From Terfezia claveryi (Eukaryota; Ascomycota; Pezizomycetes; Pezizales; Pezizaceae): DNA of 64,000 nt. Shown here one piece after another: positions 10,937 to 20,979 of this stretch. The stretch lies in contig WHUX01000158.1 in NCBI GenBank assembly GCA_015179025.1, forward strand, positions 1-64,000. The letters are read 5' to 3'. The stretch's first letter is position 1, and each line of letters begins with the position of its first letter. Under the pieces are notes generated by a model that was given only the letters and a program-made list of their open reading frames with translations, made no database searches and had not been told where the DNA came from. Position numbers and translations under genes: made by a program.

Positions 10937-11089
10937 CGATCAACCTTTTGGCAACTCAGAGTGGGGAGTGAAACCTACCACGCCAAACAATTCTTCGTAG
11001 GGATGTGAGGTTGTGGCATCAAGTGAAAGAGAATTAGCTATTCGGGGGTAATGTGACCCATATACACGCACCGTTTCTTCACTCACCAC

Positions 11090-11452
11090 CAGCAACACCA
11101 GAACCAGCAGACGCACAAAAACAAGCACCAGCACTAGTACCAGAACTAGCACTGGTACTAGCACAAGTACAAGCACCAGAACCAGTACCAGAACCAGCAC
11201 CAGAACTAGCACCAGCACTAGCACAAGCACCAGCACCAGCACTAGGACCAGCACTAGCACTAGCACAAGCACCAGCACCAGTACCAGGAATAGCACCAGC
11301 ACCAGAACCAGCACTAGCACCAGCACCAGCACGAGCACGAGCACGAGCATGAGCACCTGCACGAGCATGAGTACGAGCTCGAGCACCAGCACTAGCACTA
11401 GCACCAGAACTAGCACCAACACTAGAACCAGCGCCAGCACCAGAACCAGGAC
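11090..11452 (+). repeat. hexamer-type minisatellite (AGCACC/AGTACC)
   Basis: About 60 degenerate 6-bp units. In the plus frame shared with the histone exon 3 they encode Ala-Pro, Val-Pro and Leu-Ala runs; the other frames give Ser-Thr or stops. Two TGA codons (11350-11352, 11368-11370) sit where neighbouring units have CGA. The frame exits the repeat into SSLSSRRSIRTRT, an eight-serine run and a charged end, closing at TAG 11596-11598. The reverse strand is also open here because of the repeat composition. Confidence 0.8.
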
Positions 11453-11598
11453 CAGCAGCTCCTATTGGGGTGGATACTTCTTCGTTATCATCTAGAAGAA
11501 GTATTAGAACAAGAACCTTGTCATCGTCTTCTTCTTCATCTTCTGACAAGGAAGGAGAACAATCAGAGGAACGGGGACGACAAGGAGAAGAACAATAG

Positions 11599-12182
11599 TA
11601 GGTAATTGAAGGATCACCTCGAACACAAAATTCCATATTACAGCTCTAGGAAGATCATCGAAGTTGTTTTCTTAATTAAGCTTTGTATATTTTTTGTGCC
11701 CCGAGTTGATTGGGGGTAATGAATGATCTGATAAGGGCAGGAACAAGGTTACAGAAACTAATTCGTTTATATGTAGGCTTGAGAATAGCTCATGTTATTC
11801 AGATTGATATGGGACTGAATATGCAGACACACAAGGAAGAGAAAGGAGGTAGAAAGGGAAGAGTGAAAAGGGTAGAGTTATCAGTGGTATTATTTTTTGG
11901 CTTGTATTATATTTTAGGGAAAAGAGTGTAGGCTTATTGGTAGCATTTTTTTTTAGTTGTGTTTTCTGTTTATTTTTAATTATGTTATCAATTGGGGAAG
12001 AAGGAAGTTGGAATGAAGGAAGTTGGAATAGGATTCATTTGTATTTTTAATGTAGTTGTTTTATGAGTTGTAATTGGGTCATGAGATTTTCAGAAGTAAA
12101 GGGAGTTCGTGAATGAGTTTATGATTAGGAATGGCAGATGGCATGCAGGAACTATTACAATTTTCGAGTTAGTAGGGTTGTG
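11599..12182. other. no recognisable gene
   Basis: Moderately AT-rich sequence without credible coding frames or repeats. A short open stretch at 11710-11931 (73 codons) shows no known motif and is not supported as a gene. Could include the 3' flank of the histone-like pseudogene. Confidence 0.5.
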
Positions 12183-12600
12183 TTACAAAATAGGAGAATT
12201 CCATGACAAGTTGAATTCCATAACAACTTGAGAGAATTCCGTGACAAGAAGCATTTCATGACAACTAAGGAATCTGTGACAACTTGAGAGAATTCCGTGA
12301 CAAGAAGCAATTCGTGATACCAAAGGAATCTGTGACAACTTGAGTTGATTCCGTGACAACTTGAGTTGATTCTGTGACAACTTGAGTTGATTCTGTGACA
12401 ACTTGAGTTGATTCCGTGACAACTTGAGTTGATTCCGTGACAACTTGAGTTGATTCCATGACAACTTTAGACAATTCCATGACAACTACAGGACTGTGAG
12501 AAATGGCGACAATTCCATAACAGTACAAGCAATCCATAACAGTGGAGGTAATCCGTAACGTGCAAGAAATCCGTGACGTGCAAGAAATCCGTGACAGTGA
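12183..12600 (+). repeat. 21-bp minisatellite
   Basis: Core unit GTGACAACTTGAGTTGATTCC; six nearly perfect copies at 12330-12460, flanked on both sides by diverged units (TTCCGTGACAAGAAGCAATTC, AATCCGTGACGTGCAAGA). Both strands are open across it only because 21 is a multiple of three. Confidence 0.88.
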
Positions 12601-12960
12601 CGGTGTGCTAAGTTAAATTTGACCCGAATTATATATAGTAAGTATAAGAACTCGTCTAGAGTCAGGCACCAGCACAAGTACTAGATCAATAACACTAAGG
12701 CATGGCGAGTACTCGTTGGCTACTCGGCGCTGGCCTGAGTAATCCAGAGCAGCGAATAACCGACTCGCCGGTTAGAAGAGTAGAGAAAAACCGACTCGCC
12801 GGTGCGAGTCTTAGCTAGGCAGTTTAAGAAAAAATCGTCTCACGGCGCACACTATACATTCTTCAATTGCTTATGTGAGGTCTTGCAAACCTCCATTGAA
12901 AATTAGGGCAAGCTGCTATAGTGGGAGATTTGATCAGCCCAATATATTAATATTTGTATC
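12601..12960. other. spacer with a short direct repeat
   Basis: No gene seen. AACCGACTCGCCGGT occurs twice (about 12756 and 12788) in a comparatively GC-rich, unmutated stretch that includes several CGAGT words. It may be the outer flank or terminus of an element; nothing further supports that. Confidence 0.4.
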
Positions 12961-12969
12961 TTTAGAAAA

Positions 12970-15298
12970 TTGAAATATGAATCCTCCACCAGAACCTAAT
13001 TCACTAAGTATGCCCATTCCTGTCTATCTTCCACTACAATATGAGCCCTTTGTGCTACAGTATGTCTATTTGTGTCCCTTTTAAGGTTTCAGCTCTAATT
13101 CCATTCTATTAGCTCTTTTAATATGTTATCCACTCTGGCTTTTACACCCTTGCTAGCTCAATATCTTCAAACAATGTCCTTTATAGCATGGAAGCATTAC
13201 AGATATTCCCTTATATATCCTATAGTACTGTTAGTATAACTTCAATATATGGAGAGGAGTGCAAAATTAGTCAAGTATTATACACAAGTGATTGTTTTAT
13301 TGAAATCTCAATCTTAAGCACCTGTCAGATGTAGTATATCTATTTGGAAGCATAGAGAAGCCTTGAAAACCTACAAAATAACTCTTAGAATTGATTGTAT
13401 TTCCATACTAGAGAGTTGATTTAAAAGCCTATATAATTCTTATAGGATATGATTGCTAGGGTAATAAGGTAGTAAACTCCAAATATTATCAAATGCAGGG
13501 AGTCTATTATAGCTTTCCATAAACCTCTTGATCTATTCCATCAAATATTATAGGTTCCCCAATAGTATAGTATGAAGGATATGTGATCAAATAACTTCTT
13601 ATAGAACCATACTTTATAGGGTCCATAGAGTATTTTTAACAGCTTTCACTCCCTTATTGTGAAGACTTATAGCATCTGATTTGTTAATTCATTCCTAATA
13701 TTTTTCAGTATTGCATATAAGATTTTCCTACAACTGGACTAGTTGGTCCTAAGGATATTCACATATTAGACACCTTATAGTATAAATCTTATATATTGTT
13801 ATATTTTCTATATGGTCTACAAGCTAGCCAGCAACTTGAAAATAATATTTCCTAATTACCTTATCTGCATACTTTATTTTCTACCTATCCTATGTAGCAT
13901 CTGATAAGGGATACAAGATAAACCTAAGTAGATTATGTAAAACTTAAATTGTTTCTTGCTCCTGTTTCTCTTTCAACTAGTCAGTGATCTTTTTGACTCC
14001 CTTGGGACTATGAGGCAGTAAGGCAACCAGTATCTATGCATGAGATATAGGTTTATTCTAAAACCTTGAGTTGATATTGCTAATACTTATATATATAAGC
14101 CAAACTTTTCCATCATCTGAAAAGTTTATAAAGTGGATAGCATTGGATACAAAGAATATAGGAACCAACATAGTACCCACTAGAAGTATCATTTAAGATT
14201 TGAAATCAATAACTAAATCATTGCCAAATGTAGTATTTATAAGTCATCAATAGGGCAATTGCATACCTATGTATCCCACTACCATAATGCAGTATTCATC
14301 TCTATATAAACTCTCTTCTACTGTGTATCCAAGTTCTTGACTGGGGTCTAGCACATATATGCTACAAATGATTTCCTATATAGCAAGTACTTTAATGATA
14401 CCAAAATGTCCCAGTACTAGAACTCTATATTTTTTGCCAAATTGAAGTCTATAAACCCATTCTTGCACAGTAGATTAGTAACTATTTAGTCAATTTTCTA
14501 ATATAAAGTAAAAGCAGATTGAAATAAGAACCTTGAACTACCAACTATCCTATACCTTTGTCTATCTAAATATTAGCCGAAGAGGCCATCTTTGAAGAAT
14601 ATATCAATCTGGGCCTTCAGTATATGCGTTTTATATAGAAATCTTACAAGTTTAAAATTTAGGGCATTTTGGAAAGGTTAAAAAAAATTGTATATTAGTT
14701 GCCTCTATACAACTGCAGGGTATACTGAAATAACCTTACCTGCTTCATAGTCAGCAGAGAAATATAAAGCGTTTCTAGTAGGAATGACTATATCTATTTA
14801 TTGACCCACCGAATTGGAATTCTTACTACTATCATAGGCAATTTCTTCTTCCTATTCTTCTTGATACTTCATCTCATTTTATAGTGTAAAGTCAGAAAGA
14901 TCGAAAAAGAGATGGCTCAACTTATCCTGAAAGTTATTGTTATTTCTAGACTATATTGTCTCTATTAGTTGTTCTACTATATTTGATTATTTGTTGCTTG
15001 TCCTAGTCTCCACTTATTTTTATGAGTACTAAAGTTTGAAATATTATTTCTCCAAATAATTTATAAAGGCAATAGGCAATTTGAAAGCCTAGTTGCAAAC
15101 TGGGTACGCACTACTATCATATTGTACTGTATCCATTAACACCTGTATTATATACCAAAAATTATCATTTATAATTGTATTCACTTATTTTTGTTTAGAT
15201 AGTTAGTACTGCTCATTAAAATAGTTTGTTTCTAAATGAATTGTAAGCCTACCAGCTATTTTAAAGGGCTGGCTACAAAAAGGGCATGTACCAATCAT
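12970..15298 (-). pseudogene. Plavaka-like transposase relic (CACTA/KDZ-type), decayed
   Basis: The minus strand starts at 15298 with a C2H2-like finger (CPFCSQPFKIAGRLTIHLE) and a second one about 60 residues on (PVCN-AFKLPIAFINYLEK). Further along it reads SADYEAGKVISVYP, PFQNALNFKLVRFLYKTH and DIFFKDG, then FINFSDDGKVWLIYISISNI, NKPISHAQILVALLP and YADKVIRKYYFQVAG. From memory this order matches fungal Plavaka transposases (zinc finger; PFRN-LDFELA; SGDK-VWPVYMTIGNL; HA-LLAYLP; CADG-RK-FP). Dozens of stops, chiefly TAG and TAA, interrupt it, but the frame is held over long distances, as expected from point mutation without indels. No TIRs or target duplication were identified, so element ends are unknown. 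Confidence 0.7.
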
Positions 15299-15811
15299 TG
15301 AACTTAGACTCAAGAAATTCATCGATAATAGAAAGAGCAGTTTGGTAGTACTAGACTAGTTTGGTAGGCTTAGAGCAAATATCTATTTGGGTAAGTTGCC
15401 AACTAAACTAAAAGAAAAGCTAGCCTAATCTAGTCTAATTTATATTACTTATTGCCACTACATATCCCTTTCAAACTCACAAGTACTTTTAAACAAATCC
15501 GGATTATTAATTAGTTAACTCTAGCTCAATTTAGTTTATAATATCTTTATACCTTAGAATATAGTTGCCAAAGATTCCTTGACTTCTTTGTCTATTCTAC
15601 TCTAATAAGAATTATCCATTCTTGATAATATATAGTCTAGTTAGTATAAGCCTCTGGTAGGGTAATATCAACCAGACTAGAGTAATATAGAGGTCTAGTT
15701 CTAGTTTCCAATCTCTACTAAACTATATACTAGTTATCTTGTTTAGCATCTTTATACTACCACTTTACTATACCATTTGAAGACTATTATCCAAATACAA
15801 TGATATATAAA
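15299..15811. other. AT-rich spacer, no gene seen
   Basis: Only short mutated frames. Could contain the 5' part of the Plavaka-like relic. The left target duplication (CAACT) of the miniature LTR element follows at 15812-15816. Confidence 0.5.
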
Positions 15812-15816
15812 CAACT

Positions 15817-16449
15817 TGTAAAGTAAGGCGGCGTGCTTCATAACTAACTCTCTACTGCCGGGCGGCAGTATTAGAGTTTACTACAGCAAACAATAGGTGC
15901 ACGGAACCTATAGCTTCTGTTTAAGTATTTCTTGCTGGCATATATTCTATTGTCGCTCTAGTTGTAGAAGATAGGCCTGACCAGCCTACTACTTGTTATT
16001 GGAACATAGAGGGAGATGAGCCCAAACGGGCCCAGAATATAATAGCTCAATCCTTTATTATTGGTAGATATCTACTACTGTGTTTCTGTCTCTATCTCTG
16101 GCTTGAACGCTCCTCCAACTGAGGGGAATTCAGGGGACTATATACTGTCCACAGTGGAGCAGTGCTGGGGCAGTGCTGGGGCAGTGCACCATTATCTGAC
16201 CCATTATATGATTTGAAATCAATATAATAAAAACTTCCAGAAACTACAAGGAAATATAACTACAAGTATCACGTGACTCACTAATTGGGTCACGCTCATT
16301 ATTGTAATGAAATACATGAGTTACTATACCTATTATTATCATCTGCCGACCGACGCTGGCGGCCTGATAATATCTTATTCCACCAGGTTAAAAGTTGGTA
16401 TGTAACAGGAGTTACATTTCATTGGGAAATGGAATGTGACTTCCTTATA
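15817..16449 (+). repeat. left LTR of miniature element
   Basis: 633 bp. Contains three copies of an 11-bp GCAGTGCTGGG unit near 16160-16190 and GC-rich islands (GCCGGGCGGCAG) in an otherwise AT-rich repeat. Confidence 0.85.
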
Positions 16450-16957
16450 TGGCTCCCTCAAAAAAGAGAGTCCTACTCTTAAATATTAAAGTTTTACCTT
16501 GTCACAAGTTGTTGTTTAAATATATGTTATTATACTGATAAGATTTGTTGATACTACACAATAATAAATAACTGTTCGGTCAGGCCTCTAACCTTTCCAA
16601 CACAAGTTATTAAGTTTGTCGCATATTACCAGCAAATGTGGGACCTTACAATTGAGTAACTAATTCAATTGTACTGACTTTGGTGAATAGGAACCAAGTC
16701 TGACTTTGGCAAAGAGGAACCAAGTCTTTAAATATATATCTAAATCTTGAAGTATAAGTTGTATACTTAATAACTTTCTATTGACAAGTACTTTTTACTG
16801 TAACCTTTAGCTATTATAATAAACTCTTTGTCTCGAGTTTAGTTATAACACTTCATACTATTGTAATAGAGGTAGATACGTCTATTACTTTTTATAGAAG
16901 CTTGCTATTGTTACCACTTGAGACTTAAATAATAAAGTACTATATCCTATTAAAAAA

Positions 16958-17590
16958 TGTAAAGTAAGGCGGCATGCTTTATAACCAACTCCCTATTGCC
17001 AAGCGGCAGTACTAGAGTTTACTACAGCAAACAATAAGGGCACGGAACCTATAGCTTCTATTTAAGTATTTCTTGGTGGCATATATTCTATTGTCACTCT
17101 AGTTGTAGAAGATAGGCCCGACTGGCCTACTACTTGTTATTGGAACATAGAGGGAGATGGGCCCAAATGGGCCCAGAATATAATAGCTCAATCCTTTATT
17201 ATTGGTAGATATCTACTGCTGTGTTTCTGTCTCTATCTCTGGCTTGAACGCTCCTCCAACTGAGGGGAATTCAGGGGACTATATACTGTCCACAGTGGGG
17301 CAGTGCTAGGGCAGTGCTGGGGTAGTGCACCATTATCTGACCCATTATATGATTTGAAATCAACATGATAGAAACTTCCAGAAACTACTAGGAAATATAA
17401 CTACAAGTATCGTGTGACTCACTAATTGGGTCATGCTTATTATTGTAATGAAATACATGAGTTACTATACCTATTATTATCATCTGCCGGCCGGTGCTGG
17501 CGGCCTGATAATATCTTATTCTACCAGGTTAAAAGTTGGTATCTAATGGGAGTTACATTTCATTGGGAAATGGAATGTGACTTCCTCACA
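16958..17590 (+). repeat. right LTR of miniature element
   Basis: 633 bp, the same length as the left LTR with no net indel. Ends CTCACA followed by the CAACT duplication. Confidence 0.85.
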
Positions 17591-17759
17591 CAACTGGCTA
17601 TTGGACTTGTTAAGTTATGAAATGAACTGGCATAGTCTAGGAAAGCTATAGTTATATTATTCATAGTATAGTAAATACTATAAAGGAGCTTTGTATATAT
17701 ATAAAGAGCCTCTACCATATATTAGGATACTCAATCTAGTATATTGTAATCTATATCAC

Positions 17760-18330
17760 TTCTAAATTCTATATACAGGAACTTTGAATCATAAAATTTT
17801 CTCACTTCTGAATTCTATGTAGGGGAATTTAAATCATGAGATTTTCTCACTTCTGAATGGGAACTTTGAATTATGAGATTTTCTCACTTTTGAATTCTAT
17901 ATAGGGGAATTTAAATCATGAGATTTTCTCACTTCTGAATTCTATATAGGGGAATTTAAATTATGAGATTTTCTCACTTCTGAATGGGAACTTTGAATTA
18001 TAAGATTTTCTCACTTTTGAATTCTATATAGGGGAATTTAAATCATGAGATTTTCTCACTTTTGAATTCTATATAGGGGAATTTAAATCATGAGATTTTC
18101 TCACTTCTGAATGGGAACTTTGAATTATGAGATTTTCTCACTTCAGAATTCTATATAGGGGAATTTAAATTATGAGATTTTCTCACTTCTAAACAGGAAC
18201 TTTAAATCATAAGATTTTCTCACTTCTGAATAGGAACTTTGAATTATGAGATTTTCTCACTTCTGAATAGGAACTTTGAATTATGAGATTTTCTTACTTC
18301 TGAATTCTACATACAGGAATTTTGAATTAT
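17760..18330 (+). repeat. composite minisatellite (about 37 and 46 bp units)
   Basis: Alternating units that share TGAGATTTTCTCACTTCTGAA. One continues GGGAACTTTGAATTA, the other TTCTATATAGGGGAATTTAA. About 13 units in total. The span 17591-17759 before it is AT-rich without content. Confidence 0.85.
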
Positions 18331-18429
18331 AAGACTTTTACATAGTTGTTAATTTAACAGCTAGCTAGTTACACTACATTACAAATCAAATATCAAACAA
18401 ACAGGTTTAACTAATTCAGATATTACTAT

Positions 18430-18575
18430 ATTAAGTAGTAGCAACAACAACAATAATAGTAGCAACAGCTGTAATAGTAGCAACAGTAGCAACAATAGTA
18501 ACAATAGGAACAATAACAACAACAATAATAATAGTAGCAGTAATAGCAGTAACAATAACAATAATAATATTAGAA
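18430..18575 (+). repeat. AAC/AGT-type trinucleotide repeat
   Basis: Imperfect run of AAC, AAT, AGC and AGT triplets. The poly-leucine frame on the reverse strand is a by-product of the repeat. Confidence 0.85.
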
Positions 18576-19229
18576 ACAATTATAGTTTGTCTTTACAGCT
18601 TCCAATACCTATAATGTTCTAAAGGCAAACTGATAGTTAATAGTACAGCATAGAAACCTATTGATGCCCGAGTGCTACTCCCTTGCAGTGCATGCCTCAT
18701 GGCCAGTTCTTAATGCAATCCATGCTATGATGCTCTACTTTAGGGCTTTATGCACTAGGGTTCAGCATTGTAGAATAGTGCTCTGGAACAAATCTATAGT
18801 TGTACAATATTTAGGTGCCAGAAGAGCATAGTATGCCTCAGTAATGCAGGTGTATGCCCTGGCAAAACTACCTGACAGACAATATTTCCAAGCTATATAG
18901 CACATGTGGAGAATAACGATAATAGTAGCTAGGCAAACACAGCTAGGCAGAGAGAGGCAGTCAGGCAAATGTAGTCAAGTATAAGTAATACATTGTATGC
19001 ACTAGGTAAACTTGAACTTCTATATATACTAATAAGCCATATTTGTACTTCTAGAAAACTATTCCATTATAGATTCCAGGAGAACTCTGTCTTATGCATA
19101 TGTCTGCCATAATCCAGCTGTTCCTAGACCTCAGCAATCTCCAAAGAAGTAACTACCCTCGTTGATGTAGTTATCCACTGCTATGAGCAACCCTTAGTAG
19201 TAGAGCAATTAGCTAAGCAGGCCCATGGA

Positions 19230-20690
19230 GTCTACGGATTTGCTAGCGAGTCTATATATCTTGCTATATATATGCATATTGATAGGGGATATCTCGGAAG
19301 TATCCTAAAAGCAATTAGCTAGGTAGTCCTATAGTGGATTTGCTAGTGAGTCTACATACCTAGCTATGTCTGTGTATATTGATTGGAAATATCTCAAGAG
19401 TGCACTTGCAAAGTTCTAAGAGTAATTAGCAATACTTCCACATTGAGTCCACTAGCTTTCTACCGAGTTTACATACCTAGCTATGTCTATGAATATTGAT
19501 AGGGGATATGTCAGCAGAGTTCTAAGAGAAATTAGTAATGCTTCTATATAGAGTCCACTAGCTTGCTAGAAAGTTCATATACCTGGCTATATCTATGAAT
19601 ATTGATAGGGAATATATCAGTAGAGTTCTAAGAGAAATTAGTAATACCTCCATATAGAGTCTACTAGCTTTCTAGCAAGTTCACATACCTAGCTATATCT
19701 ATGAATATTGATAGAGAATATCTTAGTAAAGTCTTAAGAGAAATTAGGATTGGCTTCACATAGAGTCTGCTAGTTTCTAGCGAGTTCACATACCTAGCTA
19801 TACCTATGTCTATGCATATAGATTGGAGATATCTTACAACTAGACTTTAGATATCCTAAGAGTAATTAGAAATACCTTTATATAGAGTCTACTAGTTTCT
19901 GGCGAGTTCAGTACCTAGCTATACCTGTATCTGTGCATATAGAGAGTGGATATCTCACAACTACAGTTTTAGTATCTCTAAGAGCAATTAGCAATTCCTT
20001 CACATAGAGTCTACTGGTTTCTGGTGAGTTTACATACTTAACTATGCCTGTCTCTACAGAAATAGATTGGGGATATCTTACAACTATACTTTGGGCATCC
20101 TAAGAGCAATTAGTAATACTTTTATATAGAGTCCACTAGTTTCTGGCAAGTTCAGTAGCTAGCTATGCCTGTATCTGCATATATAGATTGGGAATATCTT
20201 GCAACTACAGTTTAGGCATCCCTAAGAGCAATTAGTAGTGCCTTCATATAGAGTCTGCTAGTTTCTAGCATGTTCACATACCTAGCTATACCTATATCTA
20301 TATATATAGATTCGAAATATCTCGCAACTACACTTTGTGCATCCTAAAAGCAATTAATAATGCCTTCATATAAAGTCTGCTAGTTTCTAGCCAGTTCAGT
20401 ACCTAGCTATGCCTATGTCTGCGTACATAGATTGGGAATATCTCACAACTGTACTTTAGACATCCCTAAGAGCAATTAGCAGTACCTTCCCATAGAGTCC
20501 ACTAGTTTTTGGCGAGTTCACATAGTACCTAGCTATGCCTGTATCTATGCATATAGATTAAGGATATCTTGCAACTGCACTTTAGGCATCCTAAGAGTAA
20601 TTAACTAAGCCTTCACATAGAGTCCACACATTGTCTGGTGAGTTCATGCACCTAGCTATGTCTGTGTATATAGATAGGGAATATCTCGAG
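19230..20690 (+). repeat. 122-bp satellite, left arm
   Basis: About 12 units. The phrase AGAGCAATTAG recurs at 19981, 20103, 20225, 20347 and 20469, a period of exactly 122 bp. Units contain TAGAGTCYRCTAGTTTCTRG, ACCTAGCTATGCCTGT and GGATATCTCGCAACT. Confidence 0.88.
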
Positions 20691-20979
20691 AGTGTAGTAG
20701 AAGAGTTCTAACCTCAGCACTAGCTACTTAACCTTCTACCAACTATATTATATGTCATACTTATGAAAAGAGAGAGTATATATACTCTCATATTCTATTG
20801 ATTTGTATAGCCCTAGAAATATGTGTCACTTGACATGGCCAGGAAATATGTATTGATTAGTCTGGCTGCAGATTTAACATACACTGGTATGACAGATCAG
20901 CACATATATGTTTTAGGCTACATATGCCTGCTAGCTATAGGTTTACTGAAGTAGGTAATAGGAGTATTGATGGTAGGCT

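Larger units (their letters stand above)
10331..11598 (+). pseudogene. divergent histone H3 / CENP-A-like gene, three exons, broken
   Basis: Exon 1 (10331-10585) starts MARTKQKPR, like the H3 tail, then runs through PQVAT-type repeats to a basic RRRRVNRG. Exon 2 (10648-10872) reads AIFR-stop-IRRQQGST, then TAFQRLCREIV and TLQESTEAYMHEFF. These match H3 VALREIRRYQKST, LPFQRLVREIA and ALQESVEAYL, i.e. alpha-N, alpha-1 and alpha-2. Exon 3 (from 10937) gives AINLLATQSG and TILRRDVRLW, matching H3 loop 2 and alpha-3 (TIQSKDIQLA). Introns of 62 and 64 bp have GT-AG ends; the second has a TACTAAC branch site. Both splices keep phase. Loop 1 is about 14 residues longer than in H3, so this is a variant. 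Defects: a one-base slip in the exon 1 repeats and stops at 10662, 10740, 10746, 10969 and 11035. Beyond 11035 the same frame continues through an Ala-Pro tail to 11598. Histone-fold identity is strong; CENP-A rather than another H3 variant is inference. Confidence 0.8.
15817..17590 (+). mobile_element. miniature LTR element (TRIM-like), 1774 bp
   Basis: Two 633-bp direct repeats (15817-16449 and 16958-17590) start TGTAAAG and end CACA (TATA in the first copy). They are flanked by a perfect CAACT duplication (15812-15816 and 17591-17595). The interior is only 508 bp. It starts with TGGCTCCCTC directly after the left LTR, where a tRNA primer site would lie, and has no gag or pol frame. Equal LTR lengths and differences that are nearly all transitions (GCCGGGCGG versus GCCAAGCGG) indicate insertion followed by RIP-like decay. 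Orientation is inferred from the candidate primer site. The size fits non-autonomous terminal-repeat retrotransposons in miniature; the autonomous partner is not in the window. Confidence 0.85.

Noticed and set aside
11079..11636. 185-codon reverse-strand frame rich in Gly-Ala, and a 166-codon Leu-Val frame at 10940-11440
   Set aside because: Both arise from the 6-bp repeat composition; the plus frame is favoured because it is continuous with the histone exon and its stops are CGA-derived.
16285..16482. Short frame repeated at 17426-17620 as a duplicated small gene
   Set aside because: Both lie in the two LTRs of the miniature element and have no known motif.
17760..18330. CRISPR-like alternation of repeats and spacers
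   Set aside because: The spacers are themselves two repeated unit types, the units are diverged, and the genome context is fungal.
18379..18579. Poly-leucine frame on the reverse strand
   Set aside because: By-product of the AAC/AGT trinucleotide repeat.
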